Part shown: piece after piece, positions 18,418 through 27,403 of the stretch | How positions within the stretch are numbered: position 1 is the stretch's first letter | Layout: each line of letters starts with the position of its first letter | NCBI GenBank assembly: GCA_037200975.1 | Contig: JBBCGI010000001.1 | Location: 372,001 to 436,000 of the forward strand | Direction: 5' to 3' | Source: Pseudomonadota bacterium | Lineage (GTDB): Bacteria > Pseudomonadota > Gammaproteobacteria > Steroidobacterales > Steroidobacteraceae | Length of the DNA: 64,000 nt | The notes under the pieces: generated by a model | What the model was told of the DNA's origin: nothing | Databases searched by the model: none | What the model saw: only the letters and a program-made list of their open reading frames with translations | Position numbers and translations under genes: made by a program

Positions 18418-20123
18418 TGCAGCAGGTGATCCACCAGCAGCTGCAGCCGGCGCTCACCCTTGTATTCGTTGATGTCGAGGCGGTAGACCAGCCGCACGTC
18501 GCCCTCGGGCAATGCCCGGCTCTCGTCGGTGCCTTTGAAATTGAACGCGATGGCATCGAAGCTGCGCGCCTGGTCGGCGGTGGTGAGCCACAGCTTCAGG
18601 TGTTTGTCGCCCACGACGCGCGCGTTCCTGATCGCGAACACGCCGTCGAAGCACGGCTCGGGAAACGCCTGCCCCCAGGGCCCGCCTTCGCGCAGCGCCT
18701 GCGCCGTTTCCAGCGCGATCTCGTCGCTCGACAACTCGCCATCGGTTTCGACGCGGTTGGAAGGAATCGATGGGTCGCGCCAGCGCGTGATCTCTTCGTC
18801 GAACGCCCGCGCGAACGCGTCGAGGTGCCGCTCTTCGATCGTGAGGCCGGCCGCCATGGCATGCCCGCCGAAACGATTGATGAGCTCGGGATGGCGCGTC
18901 GCGATGCCGTCGAGCACGTCGCGGATGTGGATGCCCTGCACCGAACGCGCCGAGCCCCTCAAACTACCGTCGGCGTTGCGCGCGAACGCGATCACGGGAC
19001 GTCGCACGCGGTCCTTGATGCGGCTCGCGACGAGGCCGACCACGCCCTGGTGCCAGGCGGCGTCGAACAGGCAGACACCCTGGCGCGAGGCGCCTTCGCC
19101 CGGATCGCGCAGACCGCTGACCGCGGCCAGCGCCGCGCCTTGCATCGCGGCTTCGATCTGGCGCCGTTCCGTATTCAACTGGTCGAGACGCGTGGCCAGC
19201 GCCACTGCTTCGGCATCGTCGTCGGCCAAGAGGCAGCGGATGCCGATCGACATGTCGTCGAGCCGGCCCGCCGCGTTGAGCCGCGGCCCGATGGCGAACC
19301 CCAGGTCGGCGGCCGTCAGCGCGGACGCGTTGCGTTGACCGATCGCGAGCAGCGCCCGGATGCCGGCGATGGCGCGGCCGGCGCGAATCCGGCGGATACC
19401 CTGCGAGACGAGCACGCGGTTGTTCACATCGAGCGGCACCAGGTCCGCCACCGTGCCGAGCGCCACGAGATCCAGGAAATCGGTGACCGGCGGCTGGACG
19501 ACGGTGCCGCGTTGGTCGAGCGCGCGCCGCACAGCGGCCATCACGTAGAAGGCCACGCCCACGCCCGCGAGCGCGCGCGAGCCGAAGCGGCTGCCGGGCA
19601 CGTTGGGATTCACGATCACATCCGCCGCGGGCAATTCGGCGCCCGGCAGATGATGGTCGGTGATCAACACCTGGATGCCGCGCGCGCGCGCGGCGGCGAC
19701 ACCGGCATTGCTCGAGATGCCGTTGTCCACCGTAATAATGAGTGACGGCGCGCGCTCGGCAGCGATGCCGACGATCTCCGGCGTCAGGCCATAGCCGAAT
19801 TCGAAGCGATTCGGCACCAGGAAGTCGACGTGGGAAAAACCCCAGGCGCGCAGGCATCGCACGATCAACGCCGTGCTGGTCGCGCCGTCGGCGTCGAAGT
19901 CGCCGATCACGAGAATGCGGCGCTCGCGGTGTGCGAGCGTCAACGCCACCGCGGCTTCGACGCTCTCGAGAGAACCCACGGGCACCAGTCTGTCCAGCGT
20001 GAGCGCGAGGTCGGCGGAATCGCGCACGCCGCGCGCCGCGTAGGCACGCCGCAGCACCGGATGCAGGCGGGCATCGCCGATCTCGTTGTGTGTGGCCGTG
20101 CGCCGTTCGATGACCAATTGCAT
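18414..20123 (-). CDS. recJ: Single-stranded-DNA-specific exonuclease RecJ
   Basis: RecJ is a 5'-3' ssDNA exonuclease of the DHH superfamily acting in recombination and mismatch repair. The 569-residue protein has the metal motifs DFDADG (about residues 78-83), DNGISS and the DHH box ITDHHLPG, then GVGVAFYVM and the DHHA1 block HQGVVGLVASRIKDR...RFGGHAMAAGLT. It is downstream of an rpfE-like gene and upstream of the GNAT gene and prfB. Confidence 0.96.
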   Translation of the reverse strand: MQLVIERRTATHNEIGDARLHPVLRRAYAARGVRDSADLALTLDRLVPVGSLESVEAAVALTLAHRERRILVIGDFDADGATSTALIVRCLRAWGFSHVDFLVPNRFEFGYGLTPEIVGIAAERAPSLIITVDNGISSNAGVAAARARGIQVLITDHHLPGAELPAADVIVNPNVPGSRFGSRALAGVGVAFYVMAAVRRALDQRGTVVQPPVTDFLDLVALGTVADLVPLDVNNRVLVSQGIRRIRAGRAIAGIRALLAIGQRNASALTAADLGFAIGPRLNAAGRLDDMSIGIRCLLADDDAEAVALATRLDQLNTERRQIEAAMQGAALAAVSGLRDPGEGASRQGVCLFDAAWHQGVVGLVASRIKDRVRRPVIAFARNADGSLRGSARSVQGIHIRDVLDGIATRHPELINRFGGHAMAAGLTIEERHLDAFARAFDEEITRWRDPSIPSNRVETDGELSSDEIALETAQALREGGPWGQAFPEPCFDGVFAIRNARVVGDKHLKLWLTTADQARSFDAIAFNFKGTDESRALPEGDVRLVYRLDINEYKGERRLQLLVDHLLQ

Positions 20124-20132
20124 GACGGGCGA

Positions 20133-21149
20133 TTATGCCTTCGCGCGGGCGGTCTGCTTGAGCTGCGAGAGCCACGACCTGCGTCTGCGCCAGATGCGCC
20201 AGCCGGGCCGGGCCGCGATGCGAAACCAGCGGTCGTTGGCGACGATATCGAGCGTGTCCAACGCGCCCCTGTTCAATGCGGCACGCGCGGCCGCGAACCA
20301 CGCCGCATCAAGCGCCTGCAATGACTCGCGCGCCGTGCCATTGATGGGTGTGACTTCGACGAGCGCGCGGTCGGACGCAGAGTTCAGCGCGTGGAAACTT
20401 TCGGGCATGTCCGCAGCCGGCGCGCCCGTCGTTGCGCGTGCCAGCCCCAGAAAAGCCGGATCGTCACCGCAGAAGTGCAGTGACGACGCGGCAGCTTGCG
20501 GCGACGAAGGCGGCACGGATGCAGCGCCCCCACCACCCCACAGCCACAACGCCGACAACCGCGGCAACCCGGCGCGTTCCCGCGCGACATTGCTTGCCGA
20601 ACCATGCATCCACATTTCGATTTCCGAGGCGAGCCGGCGCAGTTCGCGCGCGGGCTGCCCGGACGGCAACGCCCGGCCGATGTCGACGTCGAGCAGGCGC
20701 GCGGGGTCGGTGGTCGTGACGGCCGCGGGCGCCAGGCCCGTCAGCAGAAAGCCGCGCGCACCCGCGTCGTGCAGCGCATGGGGCGCGAACGCTCGCGCAA
20801 ACTCCGCGCGCCATTTGGCGCGTTCGTCGGCCGCGAGCCGCGGCAGGCCACGCTCGAGCAGCCGGACGTGATCGAGCCGCGCTTCCAGCCGCACTGGAGT
20901 CGCCAGCCAGACGGCGTCGCTCGAGATCGGCGGTGGCAGTTCGTACGCCGCCAGCGCCGCGGCGCTGAGCGCCGCGAGATCCGGGCGCCCGAGGTCCGCC
21001 GCGAGGCTGCGACGCCAATCGGCGATACGGGTGACCTGCGCAAATCGCAGCAGTCCCTCGAGATGGGGCAGTTCGAGCGGAACGGTCGCGTCGGCCGCGG
21101 CTTCCTCCGGCAGGTAGAGGTCGGAGAGAATCAGCGTCAGCCTTCGCAT
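20133..21149 (-). CDS. RpfE-like conserved protein (phosphoglycerate mutase-related, COG4255 type)
   Basis: A 338-residue protein that begins MRRLTLILSDLYLP and has a tryptophan-rich late block (LPRLSALWLWGGGG) seen in RpfE-like proteins. In Xanthomonas an rpfE gene lies next to recJ; the same adjacency here (9 bp before recJ) supports the assignment. The biochemical function is unknown. Its start lies only 20 bp from the divergent gene at 21170, so the two promoters must overlap or extend into coding sequence. Confidence 0.65.
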   Translation of the reverse strand: MRRLTLILSDLYLPEEAAADATVPLELPHLEGLLRFAQVTRIADWRRSLAADLGRPDLAALSAAALAAYELPPPISSDAVWLATPVRLEARLDHVRLLERGLPRLAADERAKWRAEFARAFAPHALHDAGARGFLLTGLAPAAVTTTDPARLLDVDIGRALPSGQPARELRRLASEIEMWMHGSASNVARERAGLPRLSALWLWGGGGAASVPPSSPQAAASSLHFCGDDPAFLGLARATTGAPAADMPESFHALNSASDRALVEVTPINGTARESLQALDAAWFAAARAALNRGALDTLDIVANDRWFRIAARPGWRIWRRRRSWLSQLKQTARAKA

Positions 21150-21169
21150 GGCGCTATCGTAACGGACCG

Positions 21170-21571
21170 ATGAAATTCACTCAGCAAAGCCCGCACGGGA
21201 TCAACCTCATCCGCCGCTACGGTGCGGACTTCATCACGCTCGGCGAGGAAGATATTCGCGTGAGTTGCCTGGTCACCGCGGCAACGCTCACGCGCGAGTG
21301 GCCACCGCGCACGATCGAAGAGCTCAAGGTGGAGCACCTGTTGCCGGTGTTCGAGCTTGCGCCCGAGGTCGTGGTGCTCGCGACCGGCGCTCAACAGAAG
21401 TTTCCACGCGCCGCGCTGCGCGCGGAATTCGCGACACGCCGGATCGGTCTCGAGGTGATGGAAATCGGTGCGGCCTGCCGCACCTACAACGTGCTGGTGG
21501 GCGAGGAGCGCAAGGTGCTGGCGGCGATTCTGCTTCCGTCTGCGTCGGGCCCCGTGAAGGGATCCGAGTGA
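21170..21571 (+). CDS. Mth938-like domain protein (DUF498/NDUFAF3-like)
   Basis: A 133-residue protein with the Mth938/DUF498 pattern: NLIRRYGADFITLGEEDI, LPVFELAPEVVVLATGAQQKF, and the C-terminal EVMEIGAACRTYNVLVGEERKV. The eukaryotic relative NDUFAF3 assists complex I assembly; the bacterial role is unclear. It is a single gene divergent from rpfE with a 20-bp gap. Confidence 0.8.
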   Translation: MKFTQQSPHGINLIRRYGADFITLGEEDIRVSCLVTAATLTREWPPRTIEELKVEHLLPVFELAPEVVVLATGAQQKFPRAALRAEFATRRIGLEVMEIGAACRTYNVLVGEERKVLAAILLPSASGPVKGSE

Positions 21572-21906
21572 AAGCACAGGGGGAGAAAGTTGTTTAGCGA
21601 GGCCAATGGTTCGAAGCTGACAGACTCGAATTACTGGCGAATTTTTTTTCTTCTTTTCGGCGACTTCTTCTTATTGCCGCGACTTCCCCGTTCTCCCCTG
21701 TGCCTTCATCCGGAGCCCCTCGAATTTTCGGGGATCCTCTGTCGGCGAGCGGCGACATGAAAACATGTTAAATGCTGACTGACAAGGCTTACGCCTAATG
21801 GGCTCACAACCTGTCGCCGAATGCCGGCACGTCGACCTAACAAAAACAAATACTTACAGGACATTCCGTATTCGAGAATTTACTCGAATACTGTGGCGCA
21901 GCGTCA
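21572..21906. other. 335-bp intergenic region with several inverted repeats
   Basis: No convincing gene. It is AT-richer than its surroundings with T-rich tracts (around 21640-21675). A 13-bp inverted repeat GCACAGGGGGAGAA (21574-21587) and TTCTCCCCTGTGC (21691-21703, one bulged base) brackets about 100 bases. A second hairpin CCCC..GGGG lies at 21716-21733. A third is listed separately. Possible roles are convergent terminators or a small RNA; neither is shown. Confidence 0.5.
21868..21891 (-). terminator. Hairpin downstream of pcm, possible terminator
   Basis: Perfect 9-bp arms GTATTCGAG and CTCGAATAC around AATTTA, 16 bp past the pcm stop codon. On the minus strand it is followed, after a short gap, by a T-rich stretch. 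This could terminate surE-pcm transcription, though the T-tract is not immediately adjacent as in a classic terminator. Confidence 0.4.
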
Positions 21907-22572
21907 TCAGCCCAGCCCTCCGAGCATCGGCACGAAGGCGACCTTGCCCAGCACTTCGCGCTCGATGTGTTCGTCGCGCCGCGTGAAGCGGATGAGTTGC
22001 TGCGCGCCCTCCGGGCCCACCGGCACGATCAGCCGTCCCTTGTTAGCCAGCTGCGCGAACAACGCCTCGGGCACCGCCAGCGGCGCCGCCGCGACGAGGA
22101 TGCCGTCGAAAGGTTTCTGCGATTTCCAGCCGACAAATCCATCGCCGTGTTTGAGCATCACGTTCTTGACGCCGAGCTCCTTGAGCGTGGCCTTCGCGCG
22201 CTTGGAGAGCGGCCCGATGCGTTCGATGGAATAGATCTTCCGCACCAGCGGCGCGAGCACCGCAGTCTGGTAGCCGCAACCAGTGCCGACTTCGAGCACC
22301 TTGCCGACCTTGCGGCCGCCTTCGAGCAGCGCCTCGGTCATGCGCGCCACGATGTAGGGCTGCGAGATCGTCTGGCGGAAACCGATCGGCAGCGCCGTGT
22401 CTTCATACGCACGGCTCGCCAGCGCTTCGTCGACGAAGATGTGGCGCGGCACGTTGCGGATGCGATCGAGCACCGAAAGGTTCGCGATGCCCTGCTCCTG
22501 CAGACGCTGGATCAGGCGATCCCGCGTGCGCGCGGACGTCATGCCGATGCCCGCGTTGCGATTCTCGGTCAC
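21907..22572 (-). CDS. pcm: Protein-L-isoaspartate O-methyltransferase
   Basis: Repairs isoaspartyl residues in aged proteins using S-adenosylmethionine. The 221-residue protein has family blocks [20 protein letters not shown], the SAM motif [16 protein letters not shown] and [14 protein letters not shown]. Its start overlaps the surE stop (ATGA). surE-pcm is a conserved pair; the usual nlpD-rpoS genes downstream are absent here. Confidence 0.95.
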   Translation of the reverse strand: MTENRNAGIGMTSARTRDRLIQRLQEQGIANLSVLDRIRNVPRHIFVDEALASRAYEDTALPIGFRQTISQPYIVARMTEALLEGGRKVGKVLEVGTGCGYQTAVLAPLVRKIYSIERIGPLSKRAKATLKELGVKNVMLKHGDGFVGWKSQKPFDGILVAAAPLAVPEALFAQLANKGRLIVPVGPEGAQQLIRFTRRDEHIEREVLGKVAFVPMLGGLG

Positions 22573-23342
22573 GCGCCGACCCAGCTGCGCAGGCGATCGA
22601 GCTCGGCGTGATTCGTCAGATCCACCGTGAGCGGCGTGACCGAAACGAAGCCCGCGGCGACGGCGTGAAAATCGGTGCCCGGTCCCGCGTCCTGGCTCTT
22701 GCCCGCCGGCCCGACCCAGTAGACCGGACGGCCGCGCGGATCTTCGGCCCGCAGGACTTTCTCCGAGCGATGCCGATTGCCGAGACGTGTGACCTGGACG
22801 CCCTTCACCGCGGCGATTGGAATGTTGGGGACGTTGACGTTGAGAATGGTGGCGCGCCCCAGCGCCTGGACGATCGGCGCGGCGATCAGCTTTTCGACGA
22901 TCAGGCGCGCGAAGTGCCCAGCGGTTTCGAAATGGCGTGTGTCCTCACCACGCAATCCGTCGGTGTTGAGCGAGATCGCCACCGCGGGTTTGCCCAGATG
23001 ACGGCCTTCGGTGGCCGCGGCAACCGTGCCGGAATACAACACGTCGTCGCCGAGATTGGCGCCGTCGTTGATGCCGGAGACCACCATGTCGGGCTCGAAC
23101 GGAAACAGGCCGGAGATCGCCAGGTGCACGCAATCGGTCGGCGTGCCGCCCTGCAGGAAATACACATCGTCCTGGGCTTTTTCCACGCGCAGCGGCATGT
23201 CGAGTGTGAGGGAATTGCTGGCACCGCTGCGATTGCGGTCCGGTGCGACCACCGTCAGATCGCCGAGCCCCTGCAGCGCGTCGCGCAGCGCGAGGATGCC
23301 GCGGGCGCGGTAACCGTCGTCGTTGGATATGAGGATTCGCAC
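22569..23342 (-). CDS. surE: 5'-nucleotidase SurE
   Basis: A metal-dependent nucleotidase acting on nucleoside monophosphates. The 257-residue protein starts [10 protein letters not shown], whose N7, D8 and D9 lie in the metal site, followed by [12 protein letters not shown] and the [10 protein letters not shown] and [15 protein letters not shown] blocks. It is divergent from the Smr gene with a 39-bp gap and co-transcribed with pcm. Confidence 0.96.
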   Translation of the reverse strand: MRILISNDDGYRARGILALRDALQGLGDLTVVAPDRNRSGASNSLTLDMPLRVEKAQDDVYFLQGGTPTDCVHLAISGLFPFEPDMVVSGINDGANLGDDVLYSGTVAAATEGRHLGKPAVAISLNTDGLRGEDTRHFETAGHFARLIVEKLIAAPIVQALGRATILNVNVPNIPIAAVKGVQVTRLGNRHRSEKVLRAEDPRGRPVYWVGPAGKSQDAGPGTDFHAVAAGFVSVTPLTVDLTNHAELDRLRSWVGA

Positions 23343-23381
23343 CGGCGCGCAATATACTCAATGCGTCAACGCGGAGGTAGC

Positions 23382-23936
23382 TTGAACGGCAAACGCACCG
23401 ATCCGGACACGGATCTGTTTCGTGAGGCCATGAGCGACGTGAAGCCGATCAAGGCGCGCGCGCGTGTGCCCGCCGCACGCCGCAAGCCGCCCGCGCGCGC
23501 GCGTTTCACCGCCGCGGACCGCGCGCTGGTACTGGTGGAAAGCCTGCAGGGCTTTGGCGAAGGCGAGATCGGCGATTCAGGCGACGAGATTTCGTTTCGC
23601 CGCCCCGGCGTGCAGGACGGAGTGCTGCGGAAACTGAAGCGCGGCGAATATCGCGTCGAGGAAATCTGCGATCTGCACGGCCTGCGCGCCGATGAAGCCA
23701 AGGCGGCGTTGCGCCAATTCCTCGCAGACGCATTGGCCCACAACCTGCGTTGCGTCCGCATCATTCACGGCAAGGGGATGGGCTCGGGGCCGAAAGGCCC
23801 GGTGCTGAAGGTGGCGGTGAACATGATCCTGCGCAAGACCGCGCCGGTGCTCGCGTTCATCTCCGCGCGCCGCGTCGATGGCGGCACCGGCGCCATCAAC
23901 GTATTGCTGTCTAACCAGTCGCGCGCGAAGTCCTGA
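23382..23936 (+). CDS. Smr-domain protein (MutS2-type small endonuclease family)
   Basis: A 184-residue protein with a basic N-terminus (KARARVPAARRKPPARAR) and a C-terminal Smr domain: the DLHGLRADEAKAALRQFL block and RIIHGKGMGSGPKGPVLK. Smr domains nick or bind branched nucleic acids; the role here is unknown. I prefer the TTG at 23382 because GGAGG precedes it (23373-23377). The ATG at 23361 sits on a -10-like TATACT (23353-23358) and lacks a ribosome binding site. Confidence 0.82.
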   Translation: MNGKRTDPDTDLFREAMSDVKPIKARARVPAARRKPPARARFTAADRALVLVESLQGFGEGEIGDSGDEISFRRPGVQDGVLRKLKRGEYRVEEICDLHGLRADEAKAALRQFLADALAHNLRCVRIIHGKGMGSGPKGPVLKVAVNMILRKTAPVLAFISARRVDGGTGAINVLLSNQSRAKS

Positions 23937-23941
23937 ACGCG

Positions 23942-24733
23942 CTAACTCTTCTTCGTGAAGGCCTGCTGGAGGCGCTCCTGCGTCGCCGGCACGAACCATT
24001 TCTCGGCTGCCATGGCGCCGAACTCGCGTTCCTGCAACAGATACTGACCGGGCTTGCCATAGAGATCGATGAGGTCGCGGCGCGTCAGTTCGCGCGTGCG
24101 CAGCATGATTTCACGCGGCAGCGCGCAGAATTCGCGCGCCATGGTCAACGATCGCGCGACGACTTCGCCCGGATCGCACAACTCGTCGACCAACCCGATC
24201 CGCAGCGCGGTGTCCGGGTCCATCAACGCGCCGCGGGTCAGGAATTGCGCCGCGTGACCGCCCGCCAGGCGTCTGAACGCGCCCAGGATCAACGCACCGG
24301 GAAACAGGCCGACCTGCACCTCGTTCAATCCCAGCCGGAAGTTGCCCTGCGCCATCACGCGGTAATCGCCGTGCACGGCGAGCACCGTGCCGCCCGCGGG
24401 CGAGTGACCGGTGATACCCATGATCACCGGCATGGGCGACATCGCCAGCGCGCGTCCGGTGCGCCACAGCTCGACAAAGGTCGCGGTGACACCGTCGCGA
24501 TCGAGCGTAAGCATGCCGCGCACGTCGAGCCCGGCCGAAAAGAGTCCGGTCTGGCCGGTGATGATCACGGCGGCCGCGTTCTTCGCCGCCAGCAGCGCCG
24601 CCTGGATACCGCGCAGCAGTTCGGCATTCAGCGCGTTCACCGGCGGACGGGCGAGCCGGATCTCGCGGATGAACGCCTCGCCCGGCGCGGCGTCGGCGCT
24701 CACGGCGTGATCGGTCGTTTCGAGCATGGTCAT
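23942..24733 (-). CDS. Enoyl-CoA hydratase/isomerase family protein, likely enoyl-CoA isomerase
   Basis: A 263-residue crotonase-fold protein. The oxyanion-hole segments are FSAGLDVRGML and GHSPAGGTVLA. The block VHGDYRVMAQGNFRLGLNEVQVGLFPG resembles mitochondrial delta3,delta2-enoyl-CoA isomerase ECI1, with the glutamate of LNE as the likely single acid/base residue. That suggests double-bond isomerisation in degradation of unsaturated fatty acids rather than hydration. Its start overlaps the truD stop. Confidence 0.78.
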   Translation of the reverse strand: MTMLETTDHAVSADAAPGEAFIREIRLARPPVNALNAELLRGIQAALLAAKNAAAVIITGQTGLFSAGLDVRGMLTLDRDGVTATFVELWRTGRALAMSPMPVIMGITGHSPAGGTVLAVHGDYRVMAQGNFRLGLNEVQVGLFPGALILGAFRRLAGGHAAQFLTRGALMDPDTALRIGLVDELCDPGEVVARSLTMAREFCALPREIMLRTRELTRRDLIDLYGKPGQYLLQEREFGAMAAEKWFVPATQERLQQAFTKKS

Positions 24734-25797
24734 TCCCCCGCTTCGGCCGCCGCGATGATCTCGCGAAGCACGGTCGTCGCAAAACTTCCCGCGGACAACG
24801 CGAACCGGACGCGCAACACGCCGTCGGCGTATTCATGTTCCAGCTCCCGCACGCGGATACGCAGCGCGCGCCGTTCGGATTTCATGCGCTCCTGCGCGAT
24901 CACCGCCAGCGCCTCGGGAAACCCGGCGGCCACCCGCTCCTCGAACGCGAGCACCTCGCCACCGGCCAGCGATACGCCCTCGCCCCACAGCGGCGCGGTG
25001 GGATGCAGGTCGAGCGAGGTGCAGCGCTGCTGGAGCTCGGCGTCCGCGGTTTCTACGGCGAACACACTGCCGCGGCCGTCGAGGTTGGCGACATCACCGG
25101 GCAGCAGCTTGTTCCAGGAGTTGCCGGCGACACGTTCGGCCAGGATGGCGTTGAAGATGACGCTGCGCGCCGCCGACAACATGAAGCCTTGCGCGGAGCG
25201 ATCGCGCGGCCGCGGACGTTCGCCGCGCGCGAGCTGATCTGCGAGCGCCAGCACCTGAGCCAGGTTGCCCGCGTCGCGGCCGAAACGCTGCGCGCCGAAA
25301 TAGTTAGGCGCGCCGCCGGCATCGAGGTGTGCCATGCGCTCCTCCAATACGCCAGGATCGCAGGCCAGTCCGCGCACCGTGATGACGAAGCGGTTCCCTT
25401 CGAGCGCGCCGCGCGGCAATTTGCGCTGGTGCGGGGCGGCGCTGAGAACTTCGAATCCGTCGCCGCTCACACCCGCGAAGTCCGCCGCGTCGCGCTTGCC
25501 GCGCGGCACGGTGAAGTACTGGGTGGTCACCGCGTTGCGATCCTTGAGGCCGGCAAAGCCCACGTCGAAGGGTTTGCAGCCCGCGGCCCGCGCCAGCTCG
25601 CGCGCGACCCATTCGGTGTTGGCGCCCCGTTTGCGCACCTGCAGCAGCGCGTGCGGGCCCTCGCCGCCCGCGCCGAACCCTAGGATTTCATCGACCTGAA
25701 AATCTTCGGGCGCGGCCCGCAAGACGCCCACGCCGAGCGGTTCACCCCAGGCGGTCGGCGGCGTCAGCGCCGCGCGGCGCCAGGCATCGGGAACCAT
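24730..25797 (-). CDS. truD: tRNA pseudouridine(13) synthase TruD
   Basis: Forms pseudouridine at position 13 of tRNA-Glu. The 355-residue protein has the catalytic aspartate D86 in FAGLKDRNAVTTQYF, plus GAPNYFGAQRFG and the insertion domain. The start ATG 25797 overlaps the ispF stop as TGATG. ispD-ispF-truD is a usual order in gammaproteobacteria. Confidence 0.95.
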   Translation of the reverse strand: MVPDAWRRAALTPPTAWGEPLGVGVLRAAPEDFQVDEILGFGAGGEGPHALLQVRKRGANTEWVARELARAAGCKPFDVGFAGLKDRNAVTTQYFTVPRGKRDAADFAGVSGDGFEVLSAAPHQRKLPRGALEGNRFVITVRGLACDPGVLEERMAHLDAGGAPNYFGAQRFGRDAGNLAQVLALADQLARGERPRPRDRSAQGFMLSAARSVIFNAILAERVAGNSWNKLLPGDVANLDGRGSVFAVETADAELQQRCTSLDLHPTAPLWGEGVSLAGGEVLAFEERVAAGFPEALAVIAQERMKSERRALRIRVRELEHEYADGVLRVRFALSAGSFATTVLREIIAAAEAGE

Positions 25798-26282
25798 CAG
25801 GGCTTGTCGGTAGCCGGCTCTAACAACACGATGGCCTGCGCGGCCAGCCCCTCGTTGCGGCCGACGAAGCCCAGGTGTTCGGTCGTGGTCGCCTTGATGT
25901 TCACCTGGTTCTCCGTGACCCCCAGCATCTGCGCCAGCGAGCGGCGGATTTCGAGACGGTAGGGTGAAACCTTCGGCGCCTGCGCCAGCAGCGTGATGTC
26001 CACGTTGCCGATCCTGAACTTGCGCACGCTCAGCATCTCGAGACACGACGCGACGAAGCGGCGGCTGTCGGCGCCCTTCCACAACGGGTCGGTGTCCGGA
26101 AAATGCATGCCGATGTCGCCGAGGCCCGCCGCCCCTAACAAGGCGTCGCACAGGGCGTGTAACACGACATCGCCGTCGCTGTGCGCGACCACCCCGCGCG
26201 TGTGCGGGATACGTACCCCGCCGAGCACGATGGAATCGCCGGGACCGAAGGCATGCACGTCAAAACCCGAACCTATACGCAT
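25797..26282 (-). CDS. ispF: 2-C-methyl-D-erythritol 2,4-cyclodiphosphate synthase
   Basis: Fifth step of the MEP isoprenoid pathway. The 161-residue protein has the zinc ligands D8 and H10 (GFDVHAF) and H42 (LHALCDALLG), and the motif VAHSDGDV. Its start abuts the ispD stop. Confidence 0.97.
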   Translation of the reverse strand: MRIGSGFDVHAFGPGDSIVLGGVRIPHTRGVVAHSDGDVVLHALCDALLGAAGLGDIGMHFPDTDPLWKGADSRRFVASCLEMLSVRKFRIGNVDITLLAQAPKVSPYRLEIRRSLAQMLGVTENQVNIKATTTEHLGFVGRNEGLAAQAIVLLEPATDKP

Positions 26283-26986
26283 CAGTGGTGCTCCAGGCGC
26301 AGCTTCAGAATGGCGGCGGCGAGCGCGAGATCGTCCGCCGTGGTGACCTTGATGTTATCCGCCCGCCCGGCGATGAGTCGCGGGCGCAAACCCGCCCACT
26401 CCATGGCCTGCGCCTCGTCGGTGGGGATGCGGCCGGCCGAAATCGCCGCCTCGAGCGCGCGCAATAACGGCCCGGCGCGGAACACCTGCGGCGTCGCGGC
26501 GCGCCACAGGCCGGATCGGTCGAGGGTCACCGCAACCTCGCCAGGCATCGTATCGCCGGCGCGCTTCAACGTATCGGCGAGCGGCACGGCTAACAACCCA
26601 CCCACGGCGTGCGACTCGAGCTCGGTCTTGAGCATGCCGAGATCGGCACTGGTGAAACACGGGCGCGCGGCGTCATGCACCATGATCCAGTCGTCGTCGC
26701 GCAGTCGCGCGGTGAGGGCACGCAGGGCATTGCGGACCGAGTGCGCGCGCTGCTCCCCTCCTGCCGCCGTTTCGACCAGGCGCGTGTGCCGCGCCGCCAC
26801 GGCCGGCCACAGCGCATCGTCCGCCGCGATCGCAACCACGATACCCGCGCAATCCGCATCCGCCTCGAAAGCCGCGAGCGCGTGCTCGACCACCGTCGCA
26901 CCTTCGAGCGCGGCGTATTGCTTTGGCACCTGCGATGAGAACCGCCGGCCGCTGCCCGCGGCCGGGATGATCGAGAAGTAACGCAT
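26282..26986 (-). CDS. ispD: 2-C-methyl-D-erythritol 4-phosphate cytidylyltransferase
   Basis: Third step of the MEP pathway; transfers CMP from CTP. The 234-residue protein has the nucleotide-binding start IIPAAGSGRRF with PKQY, the VHDAARPCF block and the C-terminal DDLALAAAIL. It directly precedes ispF, with shared bases at the junction, and follows ftsB. Confidence 0.96.
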   Translation of the reverse strand: MRYFSIIPAAGSGRRFSSQVPKQYAALEGATVVEHALAAFEADADCAGIVVAIAADDALWPAVAARHTRLVETAAGGEQRAHSVRNALRALTARLRDDDWIMVHDAARPCFTSADLGMLKTELESHAVGGLLAVPLADTLKRAGDTMPGEVAVTLDRSGLWRAATPQVFRAGPLLRALEAAISAGRIPTDEAQAMEWAGLRPRLIAGRADNIKVTTADDLALAAAILKLRLEHH

Positions 26987-27016
26987 CGGGGGCGGAGATT
27001 ACCGCGTGACGTCGGC

Positions 27017-27352
27017 TCAGCGCGCGGCGGTTTGCCTGCGTTGCCCGGTTTGAGCGGGCGCGGTGCGCAAGGGCCGGACCGGAACCACCTGATAGAAGGT
27101 TTCGTTGCGCCCGATCATGCCGAGCTCGCTGCGCGCGCGCTCCTCGATGGCGGACATACCCGCCTTCAGATCGGCGACTTCCGCGATCAACTGCTGGTTA
27201 CGCGCCGTGAGTTCGCTGTTCTCGGACTTCTGCGTCTCGACCGCATCCGACAGCCGGGAAACTTCGCGCACGCCGTCGGCGGACAGCCAGAGCCGGTACT
27301 GAAGCATCAGCACGAGCGCAATCAACGCCGCGCCCAGCCACTTTATCGGCAT
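27017..27352 (-). CDS. ftsB: Cell division protein FtsB
   Basis: FtsB is a bitopic divisome protein that joins FtsL and FtsQ. The 111-residue product has an N-terminal membrane helix (LGAALIALVLMLQYRLWLS), a coiled coil (VSRLSDAVETQKSENSELTARNQ, split over about residues 36-70) and the conserved ERARSELGMIGRNETFYQVV. ispD follows. The eno gene often found upstream is replaced by a toxin-antitoxin pair on the other strand. Confidence 0.92.
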   Translation of the reverse strand: MPIKWLGAALIALVLMLQYRLWLSADGVREVSRLSDAVETQKSENSELTARNQQLIAEVADLKAGMSAIEERARSELGMIGRNETFYQVVPVRPLRTAPAQTGQRRQTAAR

Positions 27353-27364
27353 GTTTTAAAGGGT

Positions 27365-27394
27365 TTGCCCATGACCAGTAGACTAAACTAAACT
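27365..27394 (+). promoter_or_regulatory. Possible promoter/operator of the toxin-antitoxin pair
   Basis: TTGCCC (27365-27370) and TAAACT (27389-27394) are spaced 18 bp, and a tandem CTAAA repeat covers the -10 region just before the GTG start at 27404. Such repeats are typical of antitoxin autoregulation; no binding evidence is available. Confidence 0.35.
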
Positions 27395-27403
27395 AAGTTC
27401 ACT

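Noticed and set aside
18417-19745. A 442-codon open frame on the plus strand
   Set aside because: Antisense to recJ; shadow composition.
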